The position numbers and the translations under genes are program-made. The notes under the pieces are model-generated. The model saw nothing but the letters and a program-made list of their open reading frames with translations. It had not been told where the DNA came from and ran no database searches. From assembly GCF_030325625.1 (NCBI RefSeq), contig NZ_JACAIS010000001.1, positions 620,001 through 684,000 on the forward strand: a stretch of DNA of 64,000 nt. The letters are read 5' to 3'. The stretch's first letter is position 1, and the number at the start of each line of letters is the position of its first letter. Source of the DNA: Sphingobacterium sp. N143. GTDB lineage: Bacteria; Bacteroidota; Bacteroidia; Sphingobacteriales; Sphingobacteriaceae. Shown here in pieces: positions 18,389-26,570 of the stretch.

Positions 18389-18420
18389 AAAGAGCAGAAC
18401 TGAAAAGTTCTGCTCTTTTT
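18389..18420 (+). terminator. Intrinsic terminator of the OmpA-like gene
   Basis: A perfect 12-bp stem (AAAGAGCAGAAC and its complement) with a six-base loop and a run of T, 11 bases after the stop codon. Confidence 0.9.
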
Positions 18421-18506
18421 ATTTAATCTACGAGGGTGCCATGCTGGCTTTTGTTGTGCCTGTATTTTCGTCTGAAATAGGTTAGCCTGCTTGTGTAAAT
18501 CATGTT

Positions 18507-19559
18507 TTAGAAACTGTATACACAGGCTAACAGGAACTGTCCTGCGGATTTAGTGGGACTAAGATCATTCTTGATAAATTTTTCCCGGTTGCTTTTATCA
18601 ATTCTGACTTCGGGGATAAATTTAAAACCGTGGTAGTTGTATTCAGCTGTTAGTGTAGTGGCCAGGATGTTGGCGCTGGGGACGTTGTTGTCCACCTCTT
18701 TATGGGTCTGAAAGAATTCCTCCCGCAGGCCTATCCCGAAATGTTCTGAAAAATGAAATCTTGGATAAAGTGCTATACCGGTATATCCACCATCATCTTT
18801 TTTCTTATACTGCGTTGCATTTAGTCCCAGAAAGAACTTTGATGTAAAGTCATAATTAGCGACCAAGTCGAGTAATGTTCCGGAAGAATAGTTTGCTTTG
18901 CCACCGACAGAAGATCCTGTGAGGAAGTTAAGATAGAAACTGCCCTTATCATTCGGTGTATAAGCCAGCTGAGAACCTACATGGGATACGCCATTCATAT
19001 CTTGGTACACGTTCCAATCATTGAATATACCTATCATCAGTGCTATTTTGTCGGAGAAATTATAGGTCGCTTTTAAACCTGCATCCTGGAAGGGGCCTGC
19101 GCCAAAAAGATAGGAGGTTGAGTAATGGAAGTTGTAGGTGGGTGATATGACCTCAAAACCCACAAAGGTACCCATAAAACCAGCAGTAAGGTTTAGTTTA
19201 TCGGTCAGGTCATAACCGATATAGAGATTTTGGATATGGAAACTATTTTTATCGTCGCCGGATTGCCCGTCACCATTGATGATGGAACGGTATTGTCCGC
19301 GCGGTCCAAAGGACAGTTCACCAACAAAAGATGCCTTTTTGATTTTCTTTTTTAGGGCGAGATCAACCATTCCGATAGAGACTGAATTGTTGTCTTCAGT
19401 AAAGTAAGTATTGATGTTTGGTTTATTCTGAAAGTCATATTTCCAATAAGTGTCTACTGATCCCGATATTTCTATTGGTTTTTCTTTGTTTTCTTCTTGT
19501 GATATGGATTTTTTTGAGATAAATATTGAAAAAATAATTAATGGAATGATCTTTTTCAT
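18507..19559 (-). CDS. Outer-membrane beta-barrel porin
   Basis: A 350-residue protein with a signal peptide (cleavage probably after SKKSISQ, about residue 21) and a body of alternating amphipathic strands ending in an aromatic residue (LLACVYSF), typical of outer-membrane barrels. Visible strands include ISGSVDTYWKYDF, LNLTAGFMGTFVGFEVISP, TYNFSDKIALMIGIFNDWN and FHFSEHFGIGLREEFFQ. This matches the Bacteroidota porin group often found beside ammonium transporters. It is divergent from amtB, so it may pass ammonium or amines across the outer membrane; that is inference from context. Confidence 0.82.
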   Translation of the reverse strand: MKKIIPLIIFSIFISKKSISQEENKEKPIEISGSVDTYWKYDFQNKPNINTYFTEDNNSVSIGMVDLALKKKIKKASFVGELSFGPRGQYRSIINGDGQSGDDKNSFHIQNLYIGYDLTDKLNLTAGFMGTFVGFEVISPTYNFHYSTSYLFGAGPFQDAGLKATYNFSDKIALMIGIFNDWNVYQDMNGVSHVGSQLAYTPNDKGSFYLNFLTGSSVGGKANYSSGTLLDLVANYDFTSKFFLGLNATQYKKKDDGGYTGIALYPRFHFSEHFGIGLREEFFQTHKEVDNNVPSANILATTLTAEYNYHGFKFIPEVRIDKSNREKFIKNDLSPTKSAGQFLLACVYSF

Positions 19560-19716
19560 GTTTTTGTGTGGTTTAAGTTTGATTTGTTTGTGGTTTTGTT
19601 GGTTTTTATTGTTTTTACTATAGGTTTTTGGTGTTTTGTATTTGTTTTGATGTGAAATTATGTAAAAAATATTATAAAAAATAATATTTGATAGTAATTT
19701 TTTAATAAAAACACTT

Positions 19717-19724
19717 TATATTTG
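19717..19724 (+). promoter_or_regulatory. Possible promoter -7 box of amtB (TATATTTG)
   Basis: A full match to TANNTTTG lies 94 bases before the amtB ATG, inside the very AT/GT-rich 259-base region between porin and amtB. The long implied leader leaves room for regulation, but in such AT-rich DNA a chance match is also possible. Confidence 0.4.
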
Positions 19725-19818
19725 TCAAAACAATAAGTAGTAAAGGGTTTTTGTCTTGTTTTTGTATTTTATCTAACAATTTATTGGTGTATTAATAAAA
19801 ACTAATCAGTTTAAACAA

Positions 19819-21123
19819 ATGAAAAAAATTATTCCACTTTCGGTTCTGGTACTTTTAGGTGTATTAGGACTTTTATTTCCCTCGATAGATTTAACGGCGT
19901 TGGACACAACAACATTCGATACCGGTGATACCGCCTGGTTGTTGACTTCTTCAGCGTTGGTATTGATCATGACACCCGGTCTAGCTTTTTTTTATGGCGG
20001 AATGGTCAGTAAAAAGAATGTGATCTCAACGATGATGCAGAGTTTTATCTGTATGTGCTTGATGACGATCTTATGGGTTATTTTCGGATTTAGTTTAGCT
20101 TTCGGTAATGACATTGGTGGTATTATCGGAGATCCCCGTACCTTCTTTATGATGAAGGGTACCCTGGGGAATATTGCTTGGGGAGCGCTGCCGACCATAC
20201 CTTTGGTTTTATTTGCCATGTTTCAATTGAAATTTGCGATTATAACCCCGGCCCTCATTACGGGTGCATTTGCGGAACGTATCCGGTTTAATTCTTATAT
20301 GTTGTTTATTATTCTGTTTGGTATCTTTATCTACATGCCGCTGGCACATGCAACCTGGCATCCAGAAGGGATTTTAGCCAAATTCGGAGTGCTTGACTTT
20401 GCCGGCGGGACTGTGGTGCATATGTCGGCGGGTTGGGCTGCATTGGCTGCAGCAATTTATTTAAAAGGCCGGAAGTCTCAAACACATAATCCTGCTCGTA
20501 TCACGTATGTGATCTTAGGAACAGCCTTGCTTTGGTTTGGCTGGTTTGGATTCAATGCCGGTTCGGCCGGTGGTGCAAATAGCCTGGCGGCCTATGCTTT
20601 CGCCACAACAACTACCGCCTCCGCAATGGCGGCCATGGCATGGATCTTCGTCGACATCATCCGTGGGAAAAAACCATCGGCAATGGGTGCCTGCATCGGT
20701 GCTGTCGTGGGCTTGGTTGCTATCACACCGGCTGCTGGGTTTGTGAGCATTCCCCATGCTATGGTCATCGGTCTGATCGCTGCACTGATCAGTAATTTGG
20801 TTGTCTATTTAAGAAGTAAAACAAGTATCGATGATACCTTGGATGTATTTCCCTGTCATGGTGTAGGTGGGATGGTAGGCATGGTGTTGACGGGTGTTTT
20901 TGCGCATCATAATGTTAACCCTTTGGTGGTCGATAATGGCTTGTTTTTTGGTGAAACGAAATTGTTTTTTGCTCATACAGTAGCTTTATTTGCTGTTTCT
21001 TTCTTTGCTTTTGTAGGATCTTTGATCTTATTGAAAGTAACGGATCTGATTTCTCCTTTGCGTGTGGAAGAGACAGATGAAGAACTTGGGCTTGATGTGT
21101 CGCAGCACGCTGAAGCACTTTAA
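19819..21123 (+). CDS. amtB: Ammonium transporter (Amt family)
   Basis: An inner-membrane channel of 434 residues with an N-terminal signal-like segment and 11 predicted helices. Family motifs are clear: DTAWLLTSSALVLIMTPGLAFFYGGMV (split by a break in the helix), AFAERIRFNSYM, DFAGGTVVHMSAGWAALAAA with the first pore histidine, WFGWFGFNAGSA, and DVFPCHGVGGMVGM with the second pore histidine. Both pore histidines are present. It carries ammonium when nitrogen is scarce. In many bacteria a PII gene (glnK) follows amtB; here the next gene is a small unknown protein. Confidence 0.96.
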   Translation: MKKIIPLSVLVLLGVLGLLFPSIDLTALDTTTFDTGDTAWLLTSSALVLIMTPGLAFFYGGMVSKKNVISTMMQSFICMCLMTILWVIFGFSLAFGNDIGGIIGDPRTFFMMKGTLGNIAWGALPTIPLVLFAMFQLKFAIITPALITGAFAERIRFNSYMLFIILFGIFIYMPLAHATWHPEGILAKFGVLDFAGGTVVHMSAGWAALAAAIYLKGRKSQTHNPARITYVILGTALLWFGWFGFNAGSAGGANSLAAYAFATTTTASAMAAMAWIFVDIIRGKKPSAMGACIGAVVGLVAITPAAGFVSIPHAMVIGLIAALISNLVVYLRSKTSIDDTLDVFPCHGVGGMVGMVLTGVFAHHNVNPLVVDNGLFFGETKLFFAHTVALFAVSFFAFVGSLILLKVTDLISPLRVEETDEELGLDVSQHAEAL

Positions 21124-21145
21124 TTGCTATCACATACGGTATGTT

Positions 21146-21190
21146 ATCCCAAACACTGCCTTTTTACAAGGCCGTGTTTGGGATTTTTTT
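21146..21190 (+). terminator. Intrinsic terminator of amtB
   Basis: ATCCCAAACAC pairs with GTGTTTGGGAT, extended inward by five more pairs after one mismatch, and ends in seven T residues. It lies 22 bases after the amtB stop. Confidence 0.9.
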
Positions 21191-21228
21191 TGCACCTTTG
21201 CCAGGAACTGATGAAACTATGAAATTAC

Positions 21229-21543
21229 ATGTATAGCATGAATGAAACGATTAAGAACACCCTACGCTCGGATTTTGAGAAGATGATGCGCTATAGCTTA
21301 CAAAAAAATGGCGATTTCGGTTTTGCTATCTTTGGTGACTATGCTGCATCTGTTCTCAATTTCTATGTTGGAAGCTCCATATTAATGCAAAATGAAAAGC
21401 CTGAGGCGGCATTGTTCCTGGCGAACTTATACAATGCAGGGATCAAGCATGTCATCAACGAACAAGATCTTCAGGAGATCGCTCATGTTTTGGCACAGGA
21501 CCCAACGCTCAACTATCAGGTAATCGCCCCGATTTTTGACTAA
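21229..21543 (+). CDS. Small hypothetical protein
   Basis: A soluble protein of 104 residues that I do not recognise. It is mostly helical by composition, with an acidic C-terminus (PTLNYQVIAPIFD), and lacks a signal peptide, membrane segment or cysteine. Helical stretches include TLRSDFEKMMRYSLQKNGD and ALFLANLYNAGIKHVI. ATG at 21229 and 21238 are both possible starts. The reading frame fills the space up to the lipocalin gene on the other strand, and the two overlap by four bases at their stops, which supports it being a real gene. It does not resemble PII. Confidence 0.6.
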   Translation: MYSMNETIKNTLRSDFEKMMRYSLQKNGDFGFAIFGDYAASVLNFYVGSSILMQNEKPEAALFLANLYNAGIKHVINEQDLQEIAHVLAQDPTLNYQVIAPIFD

Positions 21544-22076
21544 TGTTTTGTCCAGACTAAGTTTCCTGTCTCATAACCACATTGCAGGGCATAGGTCAGG
21601 AATTCATTTCTGACCTTATCAGGAATTTCTGTTTCCCTACCCAAAATCCACATATAATCCAGGTTGTCCCCGAACACGAGTGCATAGGTATAATCTGCTG
21701 TTACTTTAACGACATTGTAGCCTTTATAAAATGGGCAAAAAAAAGACACCTTCAATGCCCCTTCGTTAGGACTATTGACGAATTTAGCTTTTCCGATCGA
21801 CTGTTTCCACCGCTCTTTTTCTTCAGAATACCCTTGATTGTTTACCCGGATGGTTCCATTTTTATTTTTGCTGTATTCAGCAGAGACTTGGCTAAGTCCT
21901 TTTTCCCAGTGGAAGTCCAGCCGTGCAATTTCGTGCCATTTTCCAAGATATTTATCCAAATCAAAAGGATCTACGACATCAGGGCGTGAAATTACTGGTT
22001 TTAGTGCATTGTATGCCACGGCCCCCAAAGCTGCTGTGACCAATAATAAAAGGGATTTTTTCTTGTCTATATTCAT
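21540..22076 (-). CDS. blc: Lipocalin family protein (Blc type)
   Basis: A bacterial lipocalin of 178 residues from the ATG at 22076; a longer frame to 22133 adds 19 residues without a signal, so 22076 is preferred. The N-terminus MNIDKKKSLLLLVTAALGAVAYN is a membrane anchor or signal peptide without a lipobox cysteine, unlike E. coli Blc. The lipocalin domain shows DKYLGKWHEIARLDFHWEKG (GxW motif), ADYTYALVFGDNLDYMWILG and a final LVWTKH. Lipocalins bind fatty acids or phospholipids in the envelope. The stop overlaps that of the convergent small gene. Confidence 0.88.
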   Translation of the reverse strand: MNIDKKKSLLLLVTAALGAVAYNALKPVISRPDVVDPFDLDKYLGKWHEIARLDFHWEKGLSQVSAEYSKNKNGTIRVNNQGYSEEKERWKQSIGKAKFVNSPNEGALKVSFFCPFYKGYNVVKVTADYTYALVFGDNLDYMWILGRETEIPDKVRNEFLTYALQCGYETGNLVWTKH

Positions 22077-22148
22077 CTTTTGAATTTGTTTGTTGATAAA
22101 ACAACAATTTTGATACGGATATGGTTTAGCCATACCAAGCTATTTTCT

Positions 22149-22156
22149 TAATTTTG
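22149..22156 (+). promoter_or_regulatory. Promoter -7 box of the DUF4268 gene (TAATTTTG)
   Basis: A full TANNTTTG match, 19 bases before the GTG start at 22176, in the divergent region with the lipocalin gene. Confidence 0.55.
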
Positions 22157-22175
22157 TGACTTAAAAATTGTATTT

Positions 22176-22637
22176 GTGTATTCGAGGGAAGAGGAAAAGC
22201 AGCTAAAACAGTTGTTCTGGACCAAATTTGGACAGTTTATGGCTCTGCATTTGTCTGCTGATGGCGATAAAGTGAACTGGATCAACTATAAGACTGGGAT
22301 CAAGCATCTGTATTTTAAAATGGATGCTGATAAAAAGCAGGCGCGGATTGCGGTCATCTGGTCTCATCCTGATGCTGGAATTCGGGCCCTGATGGCGGAA
22401 CAGTTTCTTCAATATAAAGTAATACTGACGGATATCCTGGGTGAAGAGTGGGGCTGGGACATGGAGGCCAGCGATGCCTACGGCAAACCGATCTGCCAGA
22501 TCTATCAAACATTGGACGGTTATAGTATTTTTAAAGAAGCGGATTGGGGCGAGCTTATTTCTTTTTTTAAACCCCGGATGATCGCTCTTGACGAATTCTG
22601 GTCCACCGCAAAATACGCATTCGATATTTTTAAATAA
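22176..22637 (+). CDS. DUF4268 domain-containing protein
   Basis: A soluble protein of 153 residues that I recognise as DUF4268, a family of unknown function that includes parts of restriction-modification related proteins. It shows LFWTKFGQFMALHLSADG, KVNWINYKTGIKHLYF, RIAVIWSHPDAGIRALMAEQ and an aromatic C-terminus FWSTAKYAFDIFK. The start is GTG. No restriction or methyltransferase gene lies nearby, so here it stands alone. It is upstream of an S1/P1 nuclease gene, 32 bases away, and they may be co-transcribed. Confidence 0.8.
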   Translation: MYSREEEKQLKQLFWTKFGQFMALHLSADGDKVNWINYKTGIKHLYFKMDADKKQARIAVIWSHPDAGIRALMAEQFLQYKVILTDILGEEWGWDMEASDAYGKPICQIYQTLDGYSIFKEADWGELISFFKPRMIALDEFWSTAKYAFDIFK

Positions 22638-22669
22638 TGTTAATTACTATTCTATAAATATATACAACA

Positions 22670-23464
22670 ATGAGAAAAATGATCAAGGGTTTATTGGCTG
22701 TGGTGTTGTGTTTTCAACTTTCATCGGTATTCGCCTGGGGAACGATTGGGCATCGTGTTGTGGCTGAAATAGCTGAACGCCATTTGAATAAAAAAGCCAA
22801 GAAGAATATAGGAAAAATTATTGGACAGCAGAAATTGGCTTATTGGGCCAATTGGGGTGATTTTATAAAATCTGATCCTAATCCCGAATTAAAAAAACTG
22901 GGGAATGCACACTTCATCAATTTGAATTCCAACTTACCCTGGGCTGAATTTCAGCAAGGACTGGAAAATTCAGCCGATGAGAATCTGTATAAAACCGCTA
23001 TTCGGATGGAAAAATCCCTTGCAGATAAAAATGCTACGCTCGATCAGCAAAAAGAAAATCTTTATTTCTTGATCCACATCCTGGGTGATGCACATCAGCC
23101 TATGCATGTAAGCCGTGCAGAAGATCAGGGTGGAAATAAGATCGAAGTCAGCTGGTTTGGTAAAAAATCAAACATACACCGTGTTTGGGACAGTGATCTG
23201 GTGGATAATGAAAAATATAGCTATACAGAGTATGCGACTGTTTTAGATGTCAAAAATAAAACTGAAAATGAGCAGCTGAGTGCTGGCGAATTGTCAAACT
23301 GGCTGTATGAATCAAATCAGCTTGCTGAAAAAATTTATGCCGATGTGGCCAACAATGCCAATTTATCCTATTCATATGTCTATCAGAATAAAGATGTGAT
23401 GGAGCAATGTTTATTAAAGGGTGGTTTGCGCCTGGCGAAAGTGCTAAACCGTATATTTGGATAG
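22670..23464 (+). CDS. Secreted S1/P1-type nuclease
   Basis: An exported zinc nuclease of 264 residues. The signal peptide ends near VFA, leaving tryptophan at the mature N-terminus (WGTIGHRVVAEIAERHL); in the S1/P1 family that terminal tryptophan and its histidine bind zinc, so the cut site is functional evidence. Other ligands are seen in NWGDFIKSDP, GNAHFINL and HILGDAHQPMHVSRAEDQGG, and in NIHRVWDSDLVD. Such enzymes degrade single-stranded DNA and RNA outside the cytoplasm. Followed by a strong terminator. Confidence 0.93.
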   Translation: MRKMIKGLLAVVLCFQLSSVFAWGTIGHRVVAEIAERHLNKKAKKNIGKIIGQQKLAYWANWGDFIKSDPNPELKKLGNAHFINLNSNLPWAEFQQGLENSADENLYKTAIRMEKSLADKNATLDQQKENLYFLIHILGDAHQPMHVSRAEDQGGNKIEVSWFGKKSNIHRVWDSDLVDNEKYSYTEYATVLDVKNKTENEQLSAGELSNWLYESNQLAEKIYADVANNANLSYSYVYQNKDVMEQCLLKGGLRLAKVLNRIFG

Positions 23465-23521
23465 GTCCTTCCATTTTTAAGAATAACTTATGTTCCCAAT
23501 TGCTTTAGCTCATGGGACAAC

Positions 23522-23561
23522 AAATAGCCGTATCATTACTTATAGTGATACGGCTATTTTG
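23522..23561 (+). terminator. Intrinsic terminator of the S1/P1 nuclease gene
   Basis: A perfect 14-bp stem (AAATAGCCGTATCA and its complement), extended inward by three further pairs, with a T-rich tail, 58 bases after the nuclease stop. It lies inside the longest reading frame of the next gene, which shows that the ABC transporter does not start at 23512. Confidence 0.9.
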
Positions 23562-23640
23562 TTGTGGGACCATAAGTCCAGGGTGGGAATTATACATTTT
23601 TCTGCTTACATTTAAACAAAGGGTAGGGCTTGGTTGTTTC

Positions 23641-25455
23641 ATGTCCACTGGCAATCTATTTTCAATGACTATTCCGCAACTGTTTAAAAAAATTGTGCCT
23701 TTTGCTAGGCCATACCGTCAATTGATTGTGTATACGTTGGTCCTGACAGCCATTGGTTCTTTTGCTGCGCAGATCAATGCTTTTATCTTGCGGTATACAG
23801 TAGATACCATTAATGCAATGATGGTTGCTAAAGAACCCTTGTCCAAGGGGATGTATATTGTAGGGATCATCAGTGCAATCCTATTGTTTAAGGAGGTGGT
23901 ATACGCGTTAGTCCAATTTGGGCAGAAGTTCTATGGCGAGAAGCTTCGTATTTATATTGCGCGCGATTTTTCCCAATCCATTGTCAAACGAATCCTATCC
24001 TATAAATTGGCTTTTTATACCAGGACGGATAATGAAAGTGGGAAACTGGCTACACGGATAGATGCAGGAATAAGCTCGTTGACCCGTTTGGTGCAGAACT
24101 TTTTTATTGACATTCTTCCTTTATTTGCCAATGCAATCATTGCCCTGGCCTGTATGTTCTATGCGAATGTTTATGTTGGCCTGGTTGGCCTGGCCGTCAT
24201 TCCATTGTATCTGTATATCAGTCAGAATCAGGCGTCAAAATTGACAGGTTTTAGGCGTCAGATGCGCAATTATCGTGAATCAAAGAATAATCGTATCATC
24301 AGTTTGATTGACTCTATTCTGGTCATTAAATCCTTTGTACGGGAGCCTGAAGAAGCAAAGCGTCATGAGAAAATCCAATATGAAATGACTGAAAATCAAA
24401 TGGAAACCCGTAAAACCAGTTTTTTCTACGATAGCATCAAGAATTTTGTGGAACAGATTGCTGTGGTTATTATCATTGTGCTGACGGCCTATTTGGTCCT
24501 ATCCGGACAGATTACCATTGGTGCCATTATGTTTCATATCATGTTGTTCAATAATGTTTCAGCCCCGATACGTCAATTGCACCGTATTTATGATGAAGTC
24601 AATGATGCTTTGATTTATTCAGAATCTTTTTTTGAGATTCTGGAATCTGATGATCAGATTGAATCACCGGGCAGTTATCGTCCTGCCAGAATAAAAGGAC
24701 ATCTGGAATTGAAACAGGTATTCTTTGAATATCCCAATGGAACACAGGCGCTGAAAGACGTTAATTTTTCGATTAAACCCAATGAGATTACAGCACTTGT
24801 CGGATTAAGTGGAGCTGGGAAGAGTACCATTATCAATCTCCTGGATAAATTCTATGAACCGACAAGGGGCCAGATCCTTTTGGATGGGGTGGATCTGGCC
24901 GATTATGATACAGCTTATTTACGGCAGCATATTGGCATGGTGCTGCAGCGCAATCATATCTTTAAGGGGACCATATTTGAAAATATTGAATATGGAAGAA
25001 TGGGCAGTTCACAGGAGGAAATTGTCGCTGCGGCGAAAAAAGCTTATATTCATCAGCAGATCATGGAGCTACCCAAAGGATATGAATCGGATGCACAATC
25101 TCTTTCAGGAGGGCAGCAGCAACGGATTGCCATTGCCCGATTATTCTTAAAAGATCCACCTATTATTTTTCTGGATGAACCAACAGCGAATCTGGATGCC
25201 ATTGCCACCGAGCAAATTAAAAACAGTTTGGATGCCATTAAAAAAGACCGTACCGTCATCATTGTGTCGCATAGTATTTCTCAGATTATAGATTCCAATG
25301 CGATCGTCGTGATGGAGAAAGGTCGGGTAGTGGAGCAAGGACAGCATGAGGATCTGTATAGGTTGAAAGGGACTTACTATCATATCTTCTCTGCGATGGC
25401 TAACAGCCTTAATTTGAACAAGATCAGCAGAACATTGCACATGGATGAAAATTGA
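23641..25455 (+). CDS. ABC transporter, fused permease and ATPase (exporter)
   Basis: A half-transporter of the ABCB/MsbA type, about 604 residues from ATG 23641; ATG 23665 is also possible. The longer frame to 23512 crosses a terminator and encodes unrelated residues, so it is rejected. The N-terminal half has six predicted helices with coupling region GFRRQMRNYRESKNNR. The ATPase has Walker A GLSGAGKST, Q-loop VLQRNHIF, signature SLSGGQQQRIAIARL, Walker B PPIIFLDEPTANLD and the switch histidine in VSHSI. It works as a homodimer or heterodimer exporting lipid or a small molecule; the substrate is unknown. The stop is 14 bases from that of the convergent DMT gene. Confidence 0.92.
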   Translation: MSTGNLFSMTIPQLFKKIVPFARPYRQLIVYTLVLTAIGSFAAQINAFILRYTVDTINAMMVAKEPLSKGMYIVGIISAILLFKEVVYALVQFGQKFYGEKLRIYIARDFSQSIVKRILSYKLAFYTRTDNESGKLATRIDAGISSLTRLVQNFFIDILPLFANAIIALACMFYANVYVGLVGLAVIPLYLYISQNQASKLTGFRRQMRNYRESKNNRIISLIDSILVIKSFVREPEEAKRHEKIQYEMTENQMETRKTSFFYDSIKNFVEQIAVVIIIVLTAYLVLSGQITIGAIMFHIMLFNNVSAPIRQLHRIYDEVNDALIYSESFFEILESDDQIESPGSYRPARIKGHLELKQVFFEYPNGTQALKDVNFSIKPNEITALVGLSGAGKSTIINLLDKFYEPTRGQILLDGVDLADYDTAYLRQHIGMVLQRNHIFKGTIFENIEYGRMGSSQEEIVAAAKKAYIHQQIMELPKGYESDAQSLSGGQQQRIAIARLFLKDPPIIFLDEPTANLDAIATEQIKNSLDAIKKDRTVIIVSHSISQIIDSNAIVVMEKGRVVEQGQHEDLYRLKGTYYHIFSAMANSLNLNKISRTLHMDEN

Positions 25456-25469
25456 TGGTACAGGCTTTC

Positions 25470-26408
25470 TTAATTTGTACGGCTATGTAATATCATTCCA
25501 ATAATAACGAGCATGATTCCAGCACAGGAGTACGCATTTGGCAGGGCAAGCTGTAATAAAATTATTTCGCCCACTAGGGCAAAGATCACCTCCATGGCCT
25601 GTGTTGCTTCGATGGCAGCGAGGGCTTTAGGGTTGGTACGGACCATGTCTGTTGCAGTAAAAAATAAGAGTGTGGCGATTACGCCTGAACAGATAGCCAC
25701 CATCAGCGTCTGTACCAGTTGGCTCTCCATGGGAAGTCCCTGTTCCATGTAACCGAAAATGCTGATTATAATCCAAAAAGGCATGCTGCAGAGGGTCATA
25801 CCTAGTGTTCGTTGAAATGCGTCTAAACTGTTGCCTGCAATTTGCATCATTTTACGGTTGCCCAAAGGATAGGCAATAGCGCCAATCAGCACGGGAACGC
25901 TGCCCAGCAGCATGGATTCGAGGGAGGTCGAGCGTGCTTCTGAAACCTGCATCAAGGCTATTCCCAAAAAAATAATTACTGAAAAAAGGAGCGAGGTTTT
26001 GGAAAACCTTTTTCGAGAAGCTTTTTTTTCTAGTAATGGACCGATAAACATGCCCGCGATAATGGTGAATTCAAAGGTGCTGTCAACCAGCCAGGAGGGA
26101 CCAAAGCTTGCCCCGAAGGTAAGCGTTGCATAAAACAGGCCAAAGCCTATTGTGCTCCATAGCAACCATTGAAATAGGTTAGCGCTGATTGCCTGAAAGA
26201 GCGGGCCTATGTTACCCCGAATCCATACGATCATAAACAAGAAGGGAAGCATCCAGATAAAGCGTAATGCTGCAGTCCACTGCCAGCTTCCTCCAGAAAT
26301 AGCCATGACGCGGTTTAGAACAAAGGTACTGGCAAAAAATAGCGATGCTAATATTCCTAAAAAAAGTGCCGTATTTTTATTTTTTTTTATTGTAAATTGG
26401 GATGGCAT
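25470..26408 (-). CDS. Multidrug resistance efflux transporter, DMT superfamily
   Basis: A 312-residue inner-membrane protein with about ten hydrophobic segments, arranged as two repeats of five, the EamA/DMT layout. It begins FLGILASLFFASTFVLNRVM and ends LPNAYSCAGIMLVIIGMIL. I place it in the PF13536 multidrug efflux family because of its length and the motifs ALRFIWMLPFLFMIVWIRG and FGLFYATLTFGASFGPSWL. The real substrate may be a metabolite rather than a drug. Convergent with the ABC exporter. Confidence 0.85.
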   Translation of the reverse strand: MPSQFTIKKNKNTALFLGILASLFFASTFVLNRVMAISGGSWQWTAALRFIWMLPFLFMIVWIRGNIGPLFQAISANLFQWLLWSTIGFGLFYATLTFGASFGPSWLVDSTFEFTIIAGMFIGPLLEKKASRKRFSKTSLLFSVIIFLGIALMQVSEARSTSLESMLLGSVPVLIGAIAYPLGNRKMMQIAGNSLDAFQRTLGMTLCSMPFWIIISIFGYMEQGLPMESQLVQTLMVAICSGVIATLLFFTATDMVRTNPKALAAIEATQAMEVIFALVGEIILLQLALPNAYSCAGIMLVIIGMILHSRTN

Positions 26409-26570
26409 AAATAAGATGAATGTGCTGTCTGTTTATCAACTGTGAAAGTAAGTAAATGTCCGTTTAATCAGAAATGAAACAAAAAGTAATTGACTTTTAT
26501 GGCGATTTTCTCATTTAAAATTCCTTATTTTGCCTAATCAATAAAACAAGTAGTAAGAAAATTAATCAAG

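Noticed and set aside
19513..19845. Identical N-termini (MKKIIPL) of the divergent porin and AmtB
   Set aside because: Seven residues of a signal-like segment are easily alike by chance; codons differ, so no inverted duplication is shown.
23512..23640. N-terminal extension of the ABC exporter
   Set aside because: It crosses a perfect terminator hairpin, and the residues do not fit the family; ATG 23641 is a better start.
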